Of a stretch of 64,000 nt of DNA, positions 45,654 to 54,996 are shown in pieces (the first letter of the stretch is position 1; each line of letters opens with the position of its first letter). The position numbers were made by a program, and so were the translations under genes. Below the pieces are notes generated by a model, which saw only the letters and a list, made by a program, of their open reading frames with translations, made no database searches and was not told the DNA's origin. This DNA is from Romboutsia lituseburensis DSM 797 (GTDB taxonomy: Bacteria > Bacillota > Clostridia > Peptostreptococcales > Peptostreptococcaceae): positions 496,001-560,000 of the forward strand of contig NZ_FNGW01000002.1 of NCBI RefSeq assembly GCF_900103615.1, in the 5' to 3' direction.

Positions 45654-48233
45654 CTATTCCACTATATTTATAGATTCTACTATATTGCTTTCTTTTATTT
45701 TTCTTGCTGGTATGTATGTTGCAAACAATCCTATTAATATATTTGCAATACTTATTAATATATAATCCATATAAGCAATTTCAAATTCTAACCCTACATA
45801 TTCAAATCCCCAAGTATTATATATTCTAATTTGCATCAGTATTCCAATCACTATTACTGCTACACTAGAAAGTACACCATATAATAAACCTTCATATATT
45901 ATCATTTTTCTAAAGTCTTCATTTGATATACCTACTGCTCGTAGCATTCCGAATTCACTAGTTCTTGATGTTATATTATAGCTAACATTGTTAATTATAT
46001 TAAACATACTTATGGTAAATATAATAGCTATAATACCATATCGATACACATTTTCTTTCTTATCTGATTGCTTATCAATTTCTTTTTCTTTTATCATACA
46101 TTTTGTTGTTGTTCCAGCAGTTTTACTACCTATCTTTCCTAATTTTTTATTAATATCTTCATAATTTGCACCATCTTTAATATTCGCATAAACTAAGTCA
46201 TATGTATTTATTCCTGTAATTTTTTCCATATATTCATTGCTTGTTATAATATCTATACCACTTTGCCATGAATATAGACAGTTATCTGCAAATGGATAGT
46301 CTACTATTGCCCCAACTTTAAATTCGCAATATTCATAATCATAGTTGTCTCCATCTTTCATAAACCAATAATTCGACTCATCATCTCTAGTTTTCATTTT
46401 ACCTTTTGGATACTTTACTTTAACGGTATCACCTACTTTTATATCTACTGCTGGCTTACCTCCATCTATAATTGTAGTACTATAGCTTCCTTCACTAAAT
46501 GTATGAGGAATATATAATACAACTTCATTGTTATTTTTCATTTTATTTATATCTATTTTTCCACTTACAACATAATTATCTAATGACTTTATCATTTCAT
46601 CATTATAACCTTTTATCTGTTGTTGAATTGTATATGTATTTTTTTCTTTGTTTTCTAAAATTTCATGCCCTTTTCCTACCCTTTTAGCATTTTCTTCTTT
46701 TTCTTTATAATAATTTAAGTCATTAAATTTTTCTTTTGGTATATCCATTCTTGTTTGTAAAATACTTGCAGTTTTAACTTCTTTAATCCCATCTATTGAT
46801 TTTATTTCATTTATTTGTTCTTTACTTATAGCACTATTTGAATTATAAGAACCCTTTGACGTTAAAATAAAATCACCATTATTGTAATAATTTAATTCAA
46901 ACCTTTCCATTCTTTTTTGATATTCTTTGTCTGTATAATTATCTCTAACAATCATTAATCCACCTATACTCATAGATAAAATAATTATTATTAGCCCACC
47001 TTTATCTCTAAATATATTTCTCATAGAAACACTTTTCGTTACAGGTATATATTTACTTAGCTTATTTGCTATAAAATTATTTTTCTGTACTTTTTTATTA
47101 TTATTTAAGTTTTTTCTTATTGCATCTATTGTAGATACTCTTGCTATCTTTATATAAGTTAATATACTTATAATAAAACTAACCAGAAGTATACAACCTG
47201 TTGCTAAAATTATGACCTTAATAGGTATTACAAATGGAGTAGCAACTCCTTTAATCTCAAACTTTACATTTCCTGATAATTTATTAAAAATCTGTGCTCC
47301 ACCCATACCAATTAATATTCCTATAGGCAAACTTATAAAACTAAGCATTACTAATTCATATATCATAAATTTGAATATTTTAAAATTAGTGCTTCCTAAA
47401 GCCTTTAGTACTCCATATTCTCTTATTCTTTGATATATTGATATACTATATATGCTGTACATTACAAAACCTGCAAATAAACTTACAACTATTGCTGTGT
47501 TTTTACTTTCTTGATCTAATACTCCATTTGTCGTAATAGAAGATACAAGCTCTTTGTTTACTCTAATATTATCTTCTTTACTAAATTTCGCTTCTTTAGA
47601 TATATTATTTATATTTTTTAATATATCAGTCTTTTCATTAAACTCTACATATGTGTCAAATTTATTACTACTTGATTCATCTAAACTCGTAAACATTTCG
47701 CATATTCCAACGCTTTTTGCACTATACCTATCACTAAGTATTCCTACTACTTTAAATGTTTCTGGTTTTTCTTTTTCATATAATTTAAAAGTTATTTCCT
47801 GATTTATATTAGGATCTAATCCTAAGCAATTTAAAATCCATTTTTCTACTACAACTTCATTTTTGCCTTTTGGATATCTTCCTTTTAAAAGTTTAGAGTC
47901 TTTTTTTAAGTAATTTTCACTTGCACGTTGTATATTTATAGGCAATTTTTCACCTAAATCAGTTGATGCATAATTAGATGTCATACTAATATCTTTTATA
48001 TCATTTCCTTGCTTTACTATATCTAGTTGCTCTTTATTTATGTCTTTAAATCTTACATGATAATTTCCACATTCTCTTTTCATTCTGTCTACATCTGCTT
48101 GTTGAGCACTTCTAGATAGGGTCCCTACACCTACTATAAGAGCTGTTCCCAGCACTATACTTAGTATTATTGCTAATGACCTTGCTTTATAACTTTTTAT
48201 ATATTTAAATACAATACTTAAGTCATTTTTCAT
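45654..48233 (-). CDS. FtsX-type ABC transporter permease, two FtsX domains
   Basis: The 859-residue permease has an N-terminal membrane helix (about 16-38), a large extracellular domain (about 40-240), three helices with an FtsX domain (about 245-375), another helix (about 410), a second large extracellular domain and a C-terminal FtsX domain (about 725-850). The typical motifs REYGVLKALGSTNFKIFKF and TSEFGMLRAVGISNEDFRKM follow each first helix. This DUF214-like design is found in mechanotransmission exporters rather than import channels. Substrate might be a peptide, lipid or antimicrobial; no evidence selects one. GGAAGGAAG precedes the ATG. Confidence 0.92.
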   Translation of the reverse strand: MKNDLSIVFKYIKSYKARSLAIILSIVLGTALIVGVGTLSRSAQQADVDRMKRECGNYHVRFKDINKEQLDIVKQGNDIKDISMTSNYASTDLGEKLPINIQRASENYLKKDSKLLKGRYPKGKNEVVVEKWILNCLGLDPNINQEITFKLYEKEKPETFKVVGILSDRYSAKSVGICEMFTSLDESSSNKFDTYVEFNEKTDILKNINNISKEAKFSKEDNIRVNKELVSSITTNGVLDQESKNTAIVVSLFAGFVMYSIYSISIYQRIREYGVLKALGSTNFKIFKFMIYELVMLSFISLPIGILIGMGGAQIFNKLSGNVKFEIKGVATPFVIPIKVIILATGCILLVSFIISILTYIKIARVSTIDAIRKNLNNNKKVQKNNFIANKLSKYIPVTKSVSMRNIFRDKGGLIIIILSMSIGGLMIVRDNYTDKEYQKRMERFELNYYNNGDFILTSKGSYNSNSAISKEQINEIKSIDGIKEVKTASILQTRMDIPKEKFNDLNYYKEKEENAKRVGKGHEILENKEKNTYTIQQQIKGYNDEMIKSLDNYVVSGKIDINKMKNNNEVVLYIPHTFSEGSYSTTIIDGGKPAVDIKVGDTVKVKYPKGKMKTRDDESNYWFMKDGDNYDYEYCEFKVGAIVDYPFADNCLYSWQSGIDIITSNEYMEKITGINTYDLVYANIKDGANYEDINKKLGKIGSKTAGTTTKCMIKEKEIDKQSDKKENVYRYGIIAIIFTISMFNIINNVSYNITSRTSEFGMLRAVGISNEDFRKMIIYEGLLYGVLSSVAVIVIGILMQIRIYNTWGFEYVGLEFEIAYMDYILISIANILIGLFATYIPARKIKESNIVESINIVE

Positions 48234-48263
48234 ATTCCCACTTCCTTCCTTTTGAATAACTTA

Positions 48264-48292
48264 ATTATATATTCATTTAAAAAATGTATCAA
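48264..48292 (-). promoter_or_regulatory. Promoter of the ABC exporter operon
   Basis: TTGATA (48287-48292), 17-bp spacer, TATAAT (48264-48269) on the minus strand. Confidence 0.72.
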
Positions 48293-48316
48293 ATTGCACT
48301 TTTTCAAGTTTTTAAT

Positions 48317-48370
48317 GCTTATTTGCATAAATTTATAACTTAAATTTCACATTTTTATAGCTTATTTGCA
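48317..48370 (+). repeat. Pair of 11-bp direct repeats between divergent promoters
   Basis: GCTTATTTGCA occurs at 48317-48327 and 48360-48370, 43 bases (about four helical turns) apart. One copy lies upstream of the ABC promoter (its -35 starts at 48292) and the other just upstream of the kinase promoter (its -35 starts at 48382). A binding site for the LytTR response regulator is a natural guess. Confidence 0.55.
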
Positions 48371-48381
48371 AATTTCCACTT

Positions 48382-48410
48382 TTTACATATTTTTTTATAA
48401 ATGTTATAAT
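48382..48410 (+). promoter_or_regulatory. Promoter of the two-component operon
   Basis: TTTACA (48382-48387), 17-bp spacer, TATAAT (48405-48410), 29 bases before the kinase ATG. Confidence 0.72.
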
Positions 48411-48438
48411 CGGTGTATAAAATCGTTAGGGGTGAATT

Positions 48439-49374
48439 ATGGAAAGTATTATTGTATTTCCTATATATATTTTGATTATATTTATAGGACTTAATTTTTA
48501 TCTTGATAAATTTATGTTTTACAAGAAACTATCACTTTCAAAGAAAGGTCTATTAACAATATTTTTATCAATTCTACTAGCATTACTTATAAGAAGTTTT
48601 TTAGTTTTTTGTCTAATTAAACTTAATTCTAATTTATTATTTAGTGGATTATTTAAAATATTTTTATCTTTTTTATTTGGATTTATTTGTTTTTATATAG
48701 GATATAAGGTTATTAGGTTAATAGATAATAATGATTGTAATAAAACTAAAATTAAAAATCAAAACAGTAAAATTGAGCATAAGGATAATATAATAGGCAA
48801 GCTTAGAAGTCAAAAGCATGACTATTTAAAACATTTACAAGTTGTGTATTCTTTACTTAATAATGGATTTAATGATGATGCTAAAAGCTATATAACTAAT
48901 ATATCTAATAGTTTTAGATCTAAAAATTCTAGATATGGTAAAGTTTCTTACTTAGATGCAATTGCATCTTTAAAGTATGAAGAATGCCTTCTAAAAAATA
49001 TTTCTTTTGATGTTTATATACAAGATTTCATAGATAACTTAATTATTGAGCCTAATGAAATGAGTTCTGTATTACTTAATATAATAGATAATGCTATTGA
49101 TTCATTATCTATTATTAATAAAGATAATAAGTATATAAAGCTATTTGTTTATGAAGATGAATTTCAATATGTTATATCTATAAAAAATAATGGACCTAAG
49201 ATATATAATACTGAAGATATATTTAATGAAGGTTTTTCTACTAAGGACGGTGAAAATAGGGGTTACGGTCTTTATCTAGTTAAAAATATATTAGACAAAT
49301 ATGGATATCATATATTTGCAAGTAGTGATGAGTTTATAACTGAATTTACAATTTTAATACCTAAGTATTGTTAA
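48439..49374 (+). CDS. GHKL-domain sensor histidine kinase
   Basis: The 311-residue kinase has three N-terminal membrane helices (about 5-22, 36-62, 67-95), a coiled segment, the phosphoacceptor helix SQKHDYLKHLQVV (H127) of the AgrC/Spo0B type, and a GHKL ATPase domain with N-box LNIIDNAIDSL and G-boxes NEGFSTKDGENRGYGLYLVK. This group usually senses peptides or membrane stress. GGGGTGA precedes the ATG. It is cotranscribed with the LytTR regulator 63 bases downstream and is divergent from the ABC exporter. Confidence 0.9.
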   Translation: MESIIVFPIYILIIFIGLNFYLDKFMFYKKLSLSKKGLLTIFLSILLALLIRSFLVFCLIKLNSNLLFSGLFKIFLSFLFGFICFYIGYKVIRLIDNNDCNKTKIKNQNSKIEHKDNIIGKLRSQKHDYLKHLQVVYSLLNNGFNDDAKSYITNISNSFRSKNSRYGKVSYLDAIASLKYEECLLKNISFDVYIQDFIDNLIIEPNEMSSVLLNIIDNAIDSLSIINKDNKYIKLFVYEDEFQYVISIKNNGPKIYNTEDIFNEGFSTKDGENRGYGLYLVKNILDKYGYHIFASSDEFITEFTILIPKYC

Positions 49375-49380
49375 TAATCT

Positions 49381-49409
49381 ACCCCAGGTAAACAAATCCG
49401 ACGTGGGGT
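49381..49409 (+). promoter_or_regulatory. Hairpin in the kinase-regulator intercistronic gap
   Basis: ACCCCAGGT pairs with ACGTGGGGT (one mismatch) around an 11-base loop. It is GC-rich for the region and has no T-run, so it could act as an RNA stability or translation-coupling element between the two genes. Confidence 0.5.
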
Positions 49410-49437
49410 CATATAATTTTATAGGGAGAAAATATTT

Positions 49438-50175
49438 ATGATAAAAGTTTTAGTTTGTGATGATGATAAAATCGTAAGAGATGATATAGAAAAAACTATT
49501 AAAGATTGTGGTTTTGTTGACTATGTAAAAAAAGTTAATAATGGTTTAGAAGCTATTGAATTTATTAAAAATGATAAAATCGATTTATTGATTATAGATA
49601 TTGATATGCCATATAAAAATGGAATTGAATGCGCTAAAGAAATTAGTTGTATTGATAAGGATGTTCATATTATTTTTGTAACTGGATTTGCAGATTATAG
49701 TTTGGAAAGCTTTAAAGTTCATCCTGTGGATTTTATTGTTAAGCCTTTTACTAAAGAGAAAATTTTAGATTCTTTAAATATTGCTATTGATCATATTAAC
49801 TCTCATAAATTAGCTAAAAAGAATTTTATTGAAGATACGTTATTTATTTATAAAGTTAGAAAACAAGTTCATATGATTAATTTTGATGATATAGTTATGT
49901 TTGAAAAAAATTCTAGAGCTGTTAATTTGTACACCAGAGATCATGATGTTATTAAATTTTATGAAAACTTTGAAGACCTAGAAAAAAGGCTTCCTCCTAA
50001 TTTTTTTGGTAGCCACAAAAGCTATATTGTAAATTTAAAGCTTATACATAAAGTTATTCCTATTAGCAAATCGTCTTTAGAGATTAAATTTATTAACTTT
50101 CAAGAAAGTGCTACACTTAGTAAATCATTAGAAAAAGATTTTCTTTATAGATTTTATAGAACTAAAAGATTTTAA
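49438..50175 (+). CDS. LytTR-family response regulator
   Basis: The 245-residue protein has a receiver domain (1-120) with acidic pocket DDD (8-10), phosphoacceptor D54 in IIDIDMP and K in VKPF, followed by a LytTR DNA-binding domain (about 140-240) with VMFEKNSRAVNLYT and FGSHKSYIVNLKLI. LytTR regulators bind repeated sites upstream of promoters. The direct repeats between this operon and the ABC operon are candidates. AGGGAGA precedes the ATG. Confidence 0.92.
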   Translation: MIKVLVCDDDKIVRDDIEKTIKDCGFVDYVKKVNNGLEAIEFIKNDKIDLLIIDIDMPYKNGIECAKEISCIDKDVHIIFVTGFADYSLESFKVHPVDFIVKPFTKEKILDSLNIAIDHINSHKLAKKNFIEDTLFIYKVRKQVHMINFDDIVMFEKNSRAVNLYTRDHDVIKFYENFEDLEKRLPPNFFGSHKSYIVNLKLIHKVIPISKSSLEIKFINFQESATLSKSLEKDFLYRFYRTKRF

Positions 50176-50242
50176 AATTTAATTTACTTAATCTAATATG
50201 TATAATGCTACAATACATGTGCTAAATACTTTTTTATTAATA

Positions 50243-50290
50243 AAAAGGTCACGATAAAGTGAAAAATAATTCACTTTATCGTGACCTTTT
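50243..50290. terminator. Bidirectional terminator between regulator gene and polC
   Basis: A perfect 21-bp stem (50243-50263 with 50270-50290) lies between convergent genes, with A5/T4 flanks. One of the strongest hairpins in the window. Confidence 0.93.
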
Positions 50291-50314
50291 ATATTTATTA
50301 ATTTTAATAATTAA

Positions 50315-53300
50315 TTAAAGTAATGATAATTGATTTTCATCACTCATATTCTCAAGTGATCCATGAATAGTTAAAGTTTCTACAACTGTTTTAGATATCT
50401 TAGTTCTCTTTCTTAATTCCTCTTTAGAAATAAACTCTCCATTTTCTCTTTCTTTTTGGATATTAATTGCAGCATTTTCTCCTACCCCTTGTAGTGCTAT
50501 CATTGGAGGTAAAAGCAGTTTTTCTCCTGCAACTTGGAATTTTGTAGCATCTGATTTATATATATCAACAGGAAGTATTTTTATATCTCTTGCATACATC
50601 TCTAGAGCTACTTCAAGTACTGTTAGCATATTTTTTTCTTTTGCAGTTGCATCATTTCCAAGAGCTTCTATTTCTTGTATTTTAGATTTTATAGCAGGTA
50701 GACCTTTTACTATTAAATCAGCATCAAAATCCTCTGCTTTAGTTGTAAAGTAAGTTGCATAAAATGCTTCTGGATAATGAACTTTACAATATGCTAGTCT
50801 AAATGACATCATAACATAAGCTACGGCATGGGCTTTAGGGAACATGTACTTTATCTTTTGACATGAACCTATATACCATTCTGGAACATCATTTTCGTGC
50901 ATTTCTTCTATATGCTCTGGCTTTAAACCTCTACCTTTTCTTACATTTTCCATTATAGTGAAGGCATTTTTAGGCTTTAGTCCTTTGAATATAAGGTAGT
51001 TCATTATATCATCACGTGTTGATATAACATCGTCTATTCCAACTACTTCAGCAACAACTAAATCTTGGGCATTATTTAACCAAACATCGGTACCATGAGA
51101 TAGTCCAGATATTCTAACTAAAGCTGCAAATGTTGTAGGCTTTGTATCAAGTAACATTTGTCTAACGAATTTAGTTCCAAACTCTGGTATAGCAAGTGAT
51201 CCTATTGGACAATTTATATCTTCTGGTGTTACCCCTAATGCATCTGTTGATGTAAACAGTGACATTGTTTCTGGGTCATCTAGTGGAATATCTGTTGCTA
51301 TTATTCCGGTTAAATCTTCTAACATCCTTATCATGGTCGGAGCATCGTGCCCTAGTATATCAAGTTTTAGTATACGTCCACTTATTGAGTGGTAATCAAA
51401 GTGTGTTGTTATAACTCCACAACTAGTATCATTTGCTGGATACTGTATTGGGGTAAAGTCATATACATCTTTATAATGAGGAACAACCATAACTCCTCCT
51501 GGATGCTGTCCTGATGTTCTTTTAACTCCTGTACATCCATTTGAAAGTCTAAGTACCTCTGCACTTGGAACATGTATATTATTTTCTTCTACATATTTTC
51601 TTGCATACCCAAATGCTGTTTTTTCAGCAACTGTACCTATTGTTCCCGCTCTATAAACATATCCTTCACCGAATAAATCTTCTGTATATTTGTGTATTAC
51701 TGGTTGGTAATCACCAGAGAAGTTAAGGTCTATATCTGGCTCTTTATCCCCTTCAAATCCTAAGAAAACTTCAAACGGTATATCATGTCCATCTTTTTTT
51801 AGAGGTTTACCACATTTAGGACAATCCTTATCTGGTAAATCCACTCCAGAACCATACTCACCGATCTCAAAGAAATATGAGTATTTACAGTTTTCATCCT
51901 CACAAATGTAATGAGCTGGAAGAGGATTAACTTCTGTTATATCACTCATAGTTGCTGCAAATGATGAACCAACTGAACCTCTAGAACCAACTAGATATCC
52001 ATCTCTTAAAGACTTCGTAACTAGTTTTTGAGATATAATATACATTACGGCATATCCATTACCTATGATTGAATTTAACTCTCTTTCTAGCCTTTTTTCA
52101 ACAACCTCAGGTATAGGATCTCCATATATTCTTTTTGCTTTTGCATAGCACATTTCTCTAAGCTCTACATCTGATCCTTCTATTTCTGGAGGGAATGTTC
52201 CATCAGGTATAGGCTTTATGTCTTCTACCATATCAGCAATTTTATTAGTATTTGATATTACTATTTCATAAGCTGTTTCAGCTCCTAAATACATAAATTC
52301 ATCCATCATTTCATTTGTTGTTCTAAAATGAAGATAAGTTTCTTCATCATCAACTTTAAATCCTTGTGAGTACTTGAGTATTTTTCTAAGCACTGCTTCA
52401 TGCTTATCTAAAAAATGAACATCTCCTGTTGCCACTGGTATTTTTCCAAACTTCTTAGCCACTTCTACCATTTTGCGATTTAGCTCTCTTAGTTCGTCTT
52501 CATCTTCAACTTCACCTTTATCAAGCATAAATCTATTATTGTCTATTGGCATTACTTCTATATAATCATATAAATCTATTATTTTAGCCATTTCTTCATC
52601 ACTTACATTTTTTTTAACTGCTTTAAACACTTGCCCTGCTTCACAAGCTGAACCTATTAGTATTCCTTCTCTATGCTCTTCTAAAAAGCTTCTAAGAATT
52701 CTAGGTGCTCTATAAAAATGATTAACATGAGCATCTGATACTATTTTATATAGATTTTTAAGACCAGTATAATTTTGAGCAATTAATGTTATATGATTTG
52801 TTCCAAGCTTAGTATAATCAATTTTACCTAAAACTTCATTTACCTCTTCTAATGTATTAGCACCTTGTTTAACTAACATATCTAAGAATTTGATAAATAT
52901 AAGTGCAGTAGCTTGAGCATCATCTACAGCTCTATGGTGATTTAAAAGTGGAACACCTAGAGCTTTTGCTACAACATTTAATCTGTGTCTTTTTAAATCA
53001 GGAAGTAATACTCTTGCTAGAGTTAATGTATCTACACTTTTGTTGGTAAATTCTAAGTTTTGTTGTTTGCATTTTTCTTTTATAAAACTCATATCAAAGT
53101 CTGCATTATGGGCAACTAGCACACTATCTCCTATAAACTCTAAAAATTTAGGTAAGACTTCTTCTATAGTTGGCTTGTCCTTTACCATATCATTAGTTAT
53201 ACCTGTTAATTCTTGAATCTTATATGATATATCTCTTTGAGGATTTATAAGTTCACTGAATTTATCAACAACTTTAAAATCTTCTATTTTAACAGCTCCG

Positions 53301-54610
53301 ATTTCTGTTATTTTATCATTTGTATTCGAAAAACCAGTTGTTTCTATATCAAATACTATAAAGCTTTGTGAAAGTGGCTTTTCATTTGGATCCTCTATAA
53401 TTTCAGCAGAATCCTCTACTAAGTAGCCTTCAACTCCATATAATACTTTTATATTATTTGCTTTTCCTGCTCCCATAGCCTCTGGGAATGCTTGAACTAC
53501 ACCATGGTCAGTTATTGCAATTGCTTTATGTCCCCATTTAGCCGCTCTTTCTACTAATTTTTTTGTAGGGCATATAGCATCCATCGAAGACATTTGAGTA
53601 TGAGCATGAAGTTCTACTCTTTTTTCATCTGATGTATCTTGTCTTTCTACTTTAACTTCTTCTCTTATACCACTTATAGTCATTGTAAGCTCTCTTTGAT
53701 AAGTGTCGTATATTACATCCCCTTTAATTTTTAAATATGACCCTTTTTTAACATGATCAAGGACACTATCTTTATTCATGTCATTTAAGAAAAGCTTACA
53801 ACTTATTGAACTTGTATAATCCGTTACAGAAGCTATCATTAATATTTTACCATTTCTAAGCTCTTTAGCTTCAATGTCAAATACTTCTCCCATTATACAA
53901 ACAGTTCCTGATGTAGTGCTCAATGAATTTATTTTTTCAAGCATTGCATTTACATTTTCACCGTATATTAATTCTTCATCTTCATCTTTTATAACGTACG
54001 CAGCTTCTTCATCCTCTATATCTTCTTGTTTCGAACTTATTTCTAGTTCTTTAATTCTATCTTCTACTATTTTTTCCGATTTTCTAATTATTTTCTCTAT
54101 GTTTACTTCTTCATCTACAGCTCTTTCTATTTCAATATTTATATCCATACCTAGTTCTTCACTTAATACTGTTTTTAAAACATGTATTAAGTTTTGTTTC
54201 ATAAGTCTTTCGTAAAATAGTCCTTTTGGAAGTTTTATTTTTAATAAATCATCTATGCATAAATATTCAACTTGTTTATACCATCCTGCAATAGACGGAC
54301 ATAGCTGTTTAAGTATATATATAACATTTGTCCAATATACTTTTAATATATCTTTATTTTTCTTTCTATCTAAACCTGTATATCTTATTTTTATCTTTAT
54401 ATCTCTAAAATAATCTAGTCTTTCTTTTAGCTCATCTCTAAATACATCGAGTAATTCATATGATACTATACTTTTTGACGTTAGATAAAAATATACAATT
54501 TTATCTTCTTTAAAATAAGTAACTTTACTTATATATACTTCCTTTAACTGTTTTGAAAGTACATTATTATTTATTTCTAATTTATCAAGATATTCTTTTA
54601 CACTTTCCAT
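50315..54610 (-). CDS. polC: DNA polymerase III alpha subunit, PolC type
   Basis: PolC is the replicative polymerase of low-GC Gram-positive bacteria. The 1431-residue protein has an N-terminal region and OB domain (TSGTVCIMGEVFDIEA), a PHP domain (ELHAHTQMSSMDAICPT and AITDHGVVQAFPEA) interrupted by a DnaQ-like proofreading exonuclease (FIVFDIETTGFSNTNDK, DDAQATA), then the polymerase core (DGYLVGSRGSVGSSFAA, PDIDLNFSGDYQP) with a zinc-binding CEDENCKY...CPKCGK. AAGGAGG precedes the ATG. In Bacillus polC is immediately upstream of rimP; here 12 kb of accessory genes separate them. Confidence 0.98.
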   Translation of the reverse strand: MESVKEYLDKLEINNNVLSKQLKEVYISKVTYFKEDKIVYFYLTSKSIVSYELLDVFRDELKERLDYFRDIKIKIRYTGLDRKKNKDILKVYWTNVIYILKQLCPSIAGWYKQVEYLCIDDLLKIKLPKGLFYERLMKQNLIHVLKTVLSEELGMDINIEIERAVDEEVNIEKIIRKSEKIVEDRIKELEISSKQEDIEDEEAAYVIKDEDEELIYGENVNAMLEKINSLSTTSGTVCIMGEVFDIEAKELRNGKILMIASVTDYTSSISCKLFLNDMNKDSVLDHVKKGSYLKIKGDVIYDTYQRELTMTISGIREEVKVERQDTSDEKRVELHAHTQMSSMDAICPTKKLVERAAKWGHKAIAITDHGVVQAFPEAMGAGKANNIKVLYGVEGYLVEDSAEIIEDPNEKPLSQSFIVFDIETTGFSNTNDKITEIGAVKIEDFKVVDKFSELINPQRDISYKIQELTGITNDMVKDKPTIEEVLPKFLEFIGDSVLVAHNADFDMSFIKEKCKQQNLEFTNKSVDTLTLARVLLPDLKRHRLNVVAKALGVPLLNHHRAVDDAQATALIFIKFLDMLVKQGANTLEEVNEVLGKIDYTKLGTNHITLIAQNYTGLKNLYKIVSDAHVNHFYRAPRILRSFLEEHREGILIGSACEAGQVFKAVKKNVSDEEMAKIIDLYDYIEVMPIDNNRFMLDKGEVEDEDELRELNRKMVEVAKKFGKIPVATGDVHFLDKHEAVLRKILKYSQGFKVDDEETYLHFRTTNEMMDEFMYLGAETAYEIVISNTNKIADMVEDIKPIPDGTFPPEIEGSDVELREMCYAKAKRIYGDPIPEVVEKRLERELNSIIGNGYAVMYIISQKLVTKSLRDGYLVGSRGSVGSSFAATMSDITEVNPLPAHYICEDENCKYSYFFEIGEYGSGVDLPDKDCPKCGKPLKKDGHDIPFEVFLGFEGDKEPDIDLNFSGDYQPVIHKYTEDLFGEGYVYRAGTIGTVAEKTAFGYARKYVEENNIHVPSAEVLRLSNGCTGVKRTSGQHPGGVMVVPHYKDVYDFTPIQYPANDTSCGVITTHFDYHSISGRILKLDILGHDAPTMIRMLEDLTGIIATDIPLDDPETMSLFTSTDALGVTPEDINCPIGSLAIPEFGTKFVRQMLLDTKPTTFAALVRISGLSHGTDVWLNNAQDLVVAEVVGIDDVISTRDDIMNYLIFKGLKPKNAFTIMENVRKGRGLKPEHIEEMHENDVPEWYIGSCQKIKYMFPKAHAVAYVMMSFRLAYCKVHYPEAFYATYFTTKAEDFDADLIVKGLPAIKSKIQEIEALGNDATAKEKNMLTVLEVALEMYARDIKILPVDIYKSDATKFQVAGEKLLLPPMIALQGVGENAAINIQKERENGEFISKEELRKRTKISKTVVETLTIHGSLENMSDENQLSLL

Positions 54611-54996
54611 AAATTCCTCCTTCCTTGGATTTTATACACTAAATATATCATTTGAAACATACATAACTTTTTATTTATTATTGTTTTATATTAATTTTTT
54701 TAAATTATTACACGTAAAAAATTTCTTATTAATTTAATATTTCTATTTTTTATTAGATAGATATTTTAAAATAATAAGAATGATAAATATTATATCATAT
54801 ATGTATAGCCTAATTAATAAAATTTAATTTTAACCCATATATTATTTTTTTACCAATATTATTTTTAGTATTCAAATGAAAGTAATATATTTTACCCTCT
54901 AATACATTTATTTTAATGTATTTTTAATTGGATTAGCTACAAATTACGTTTTTTTTAATAATATATTAAAAGACTATAATGTAAGGCGGTGTTAGC
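54611..54996. other. 386-bp AT-rich intergenic region
   Basis: This spacer between polC and the divergent zincin-like gene must hold both promoters. Candidate -10 sequences are abundant because of the base composition, but none has a well-spaced -35. The TATAAT at 54975-54980 lies too close to the following Shine-Dalgarno (AAGGCGG) to be its promoter. I see no repeat, hairpin or convincing small ORF. Confidence 0.5.

Noticed and set aside
54971-54980. TATAAT ahead of the zincin-like gene as its promoter
   Set aside because: The transcript would start inside the Shine-Dalgarno sequence, and no -35 lies at 16-18 bases.
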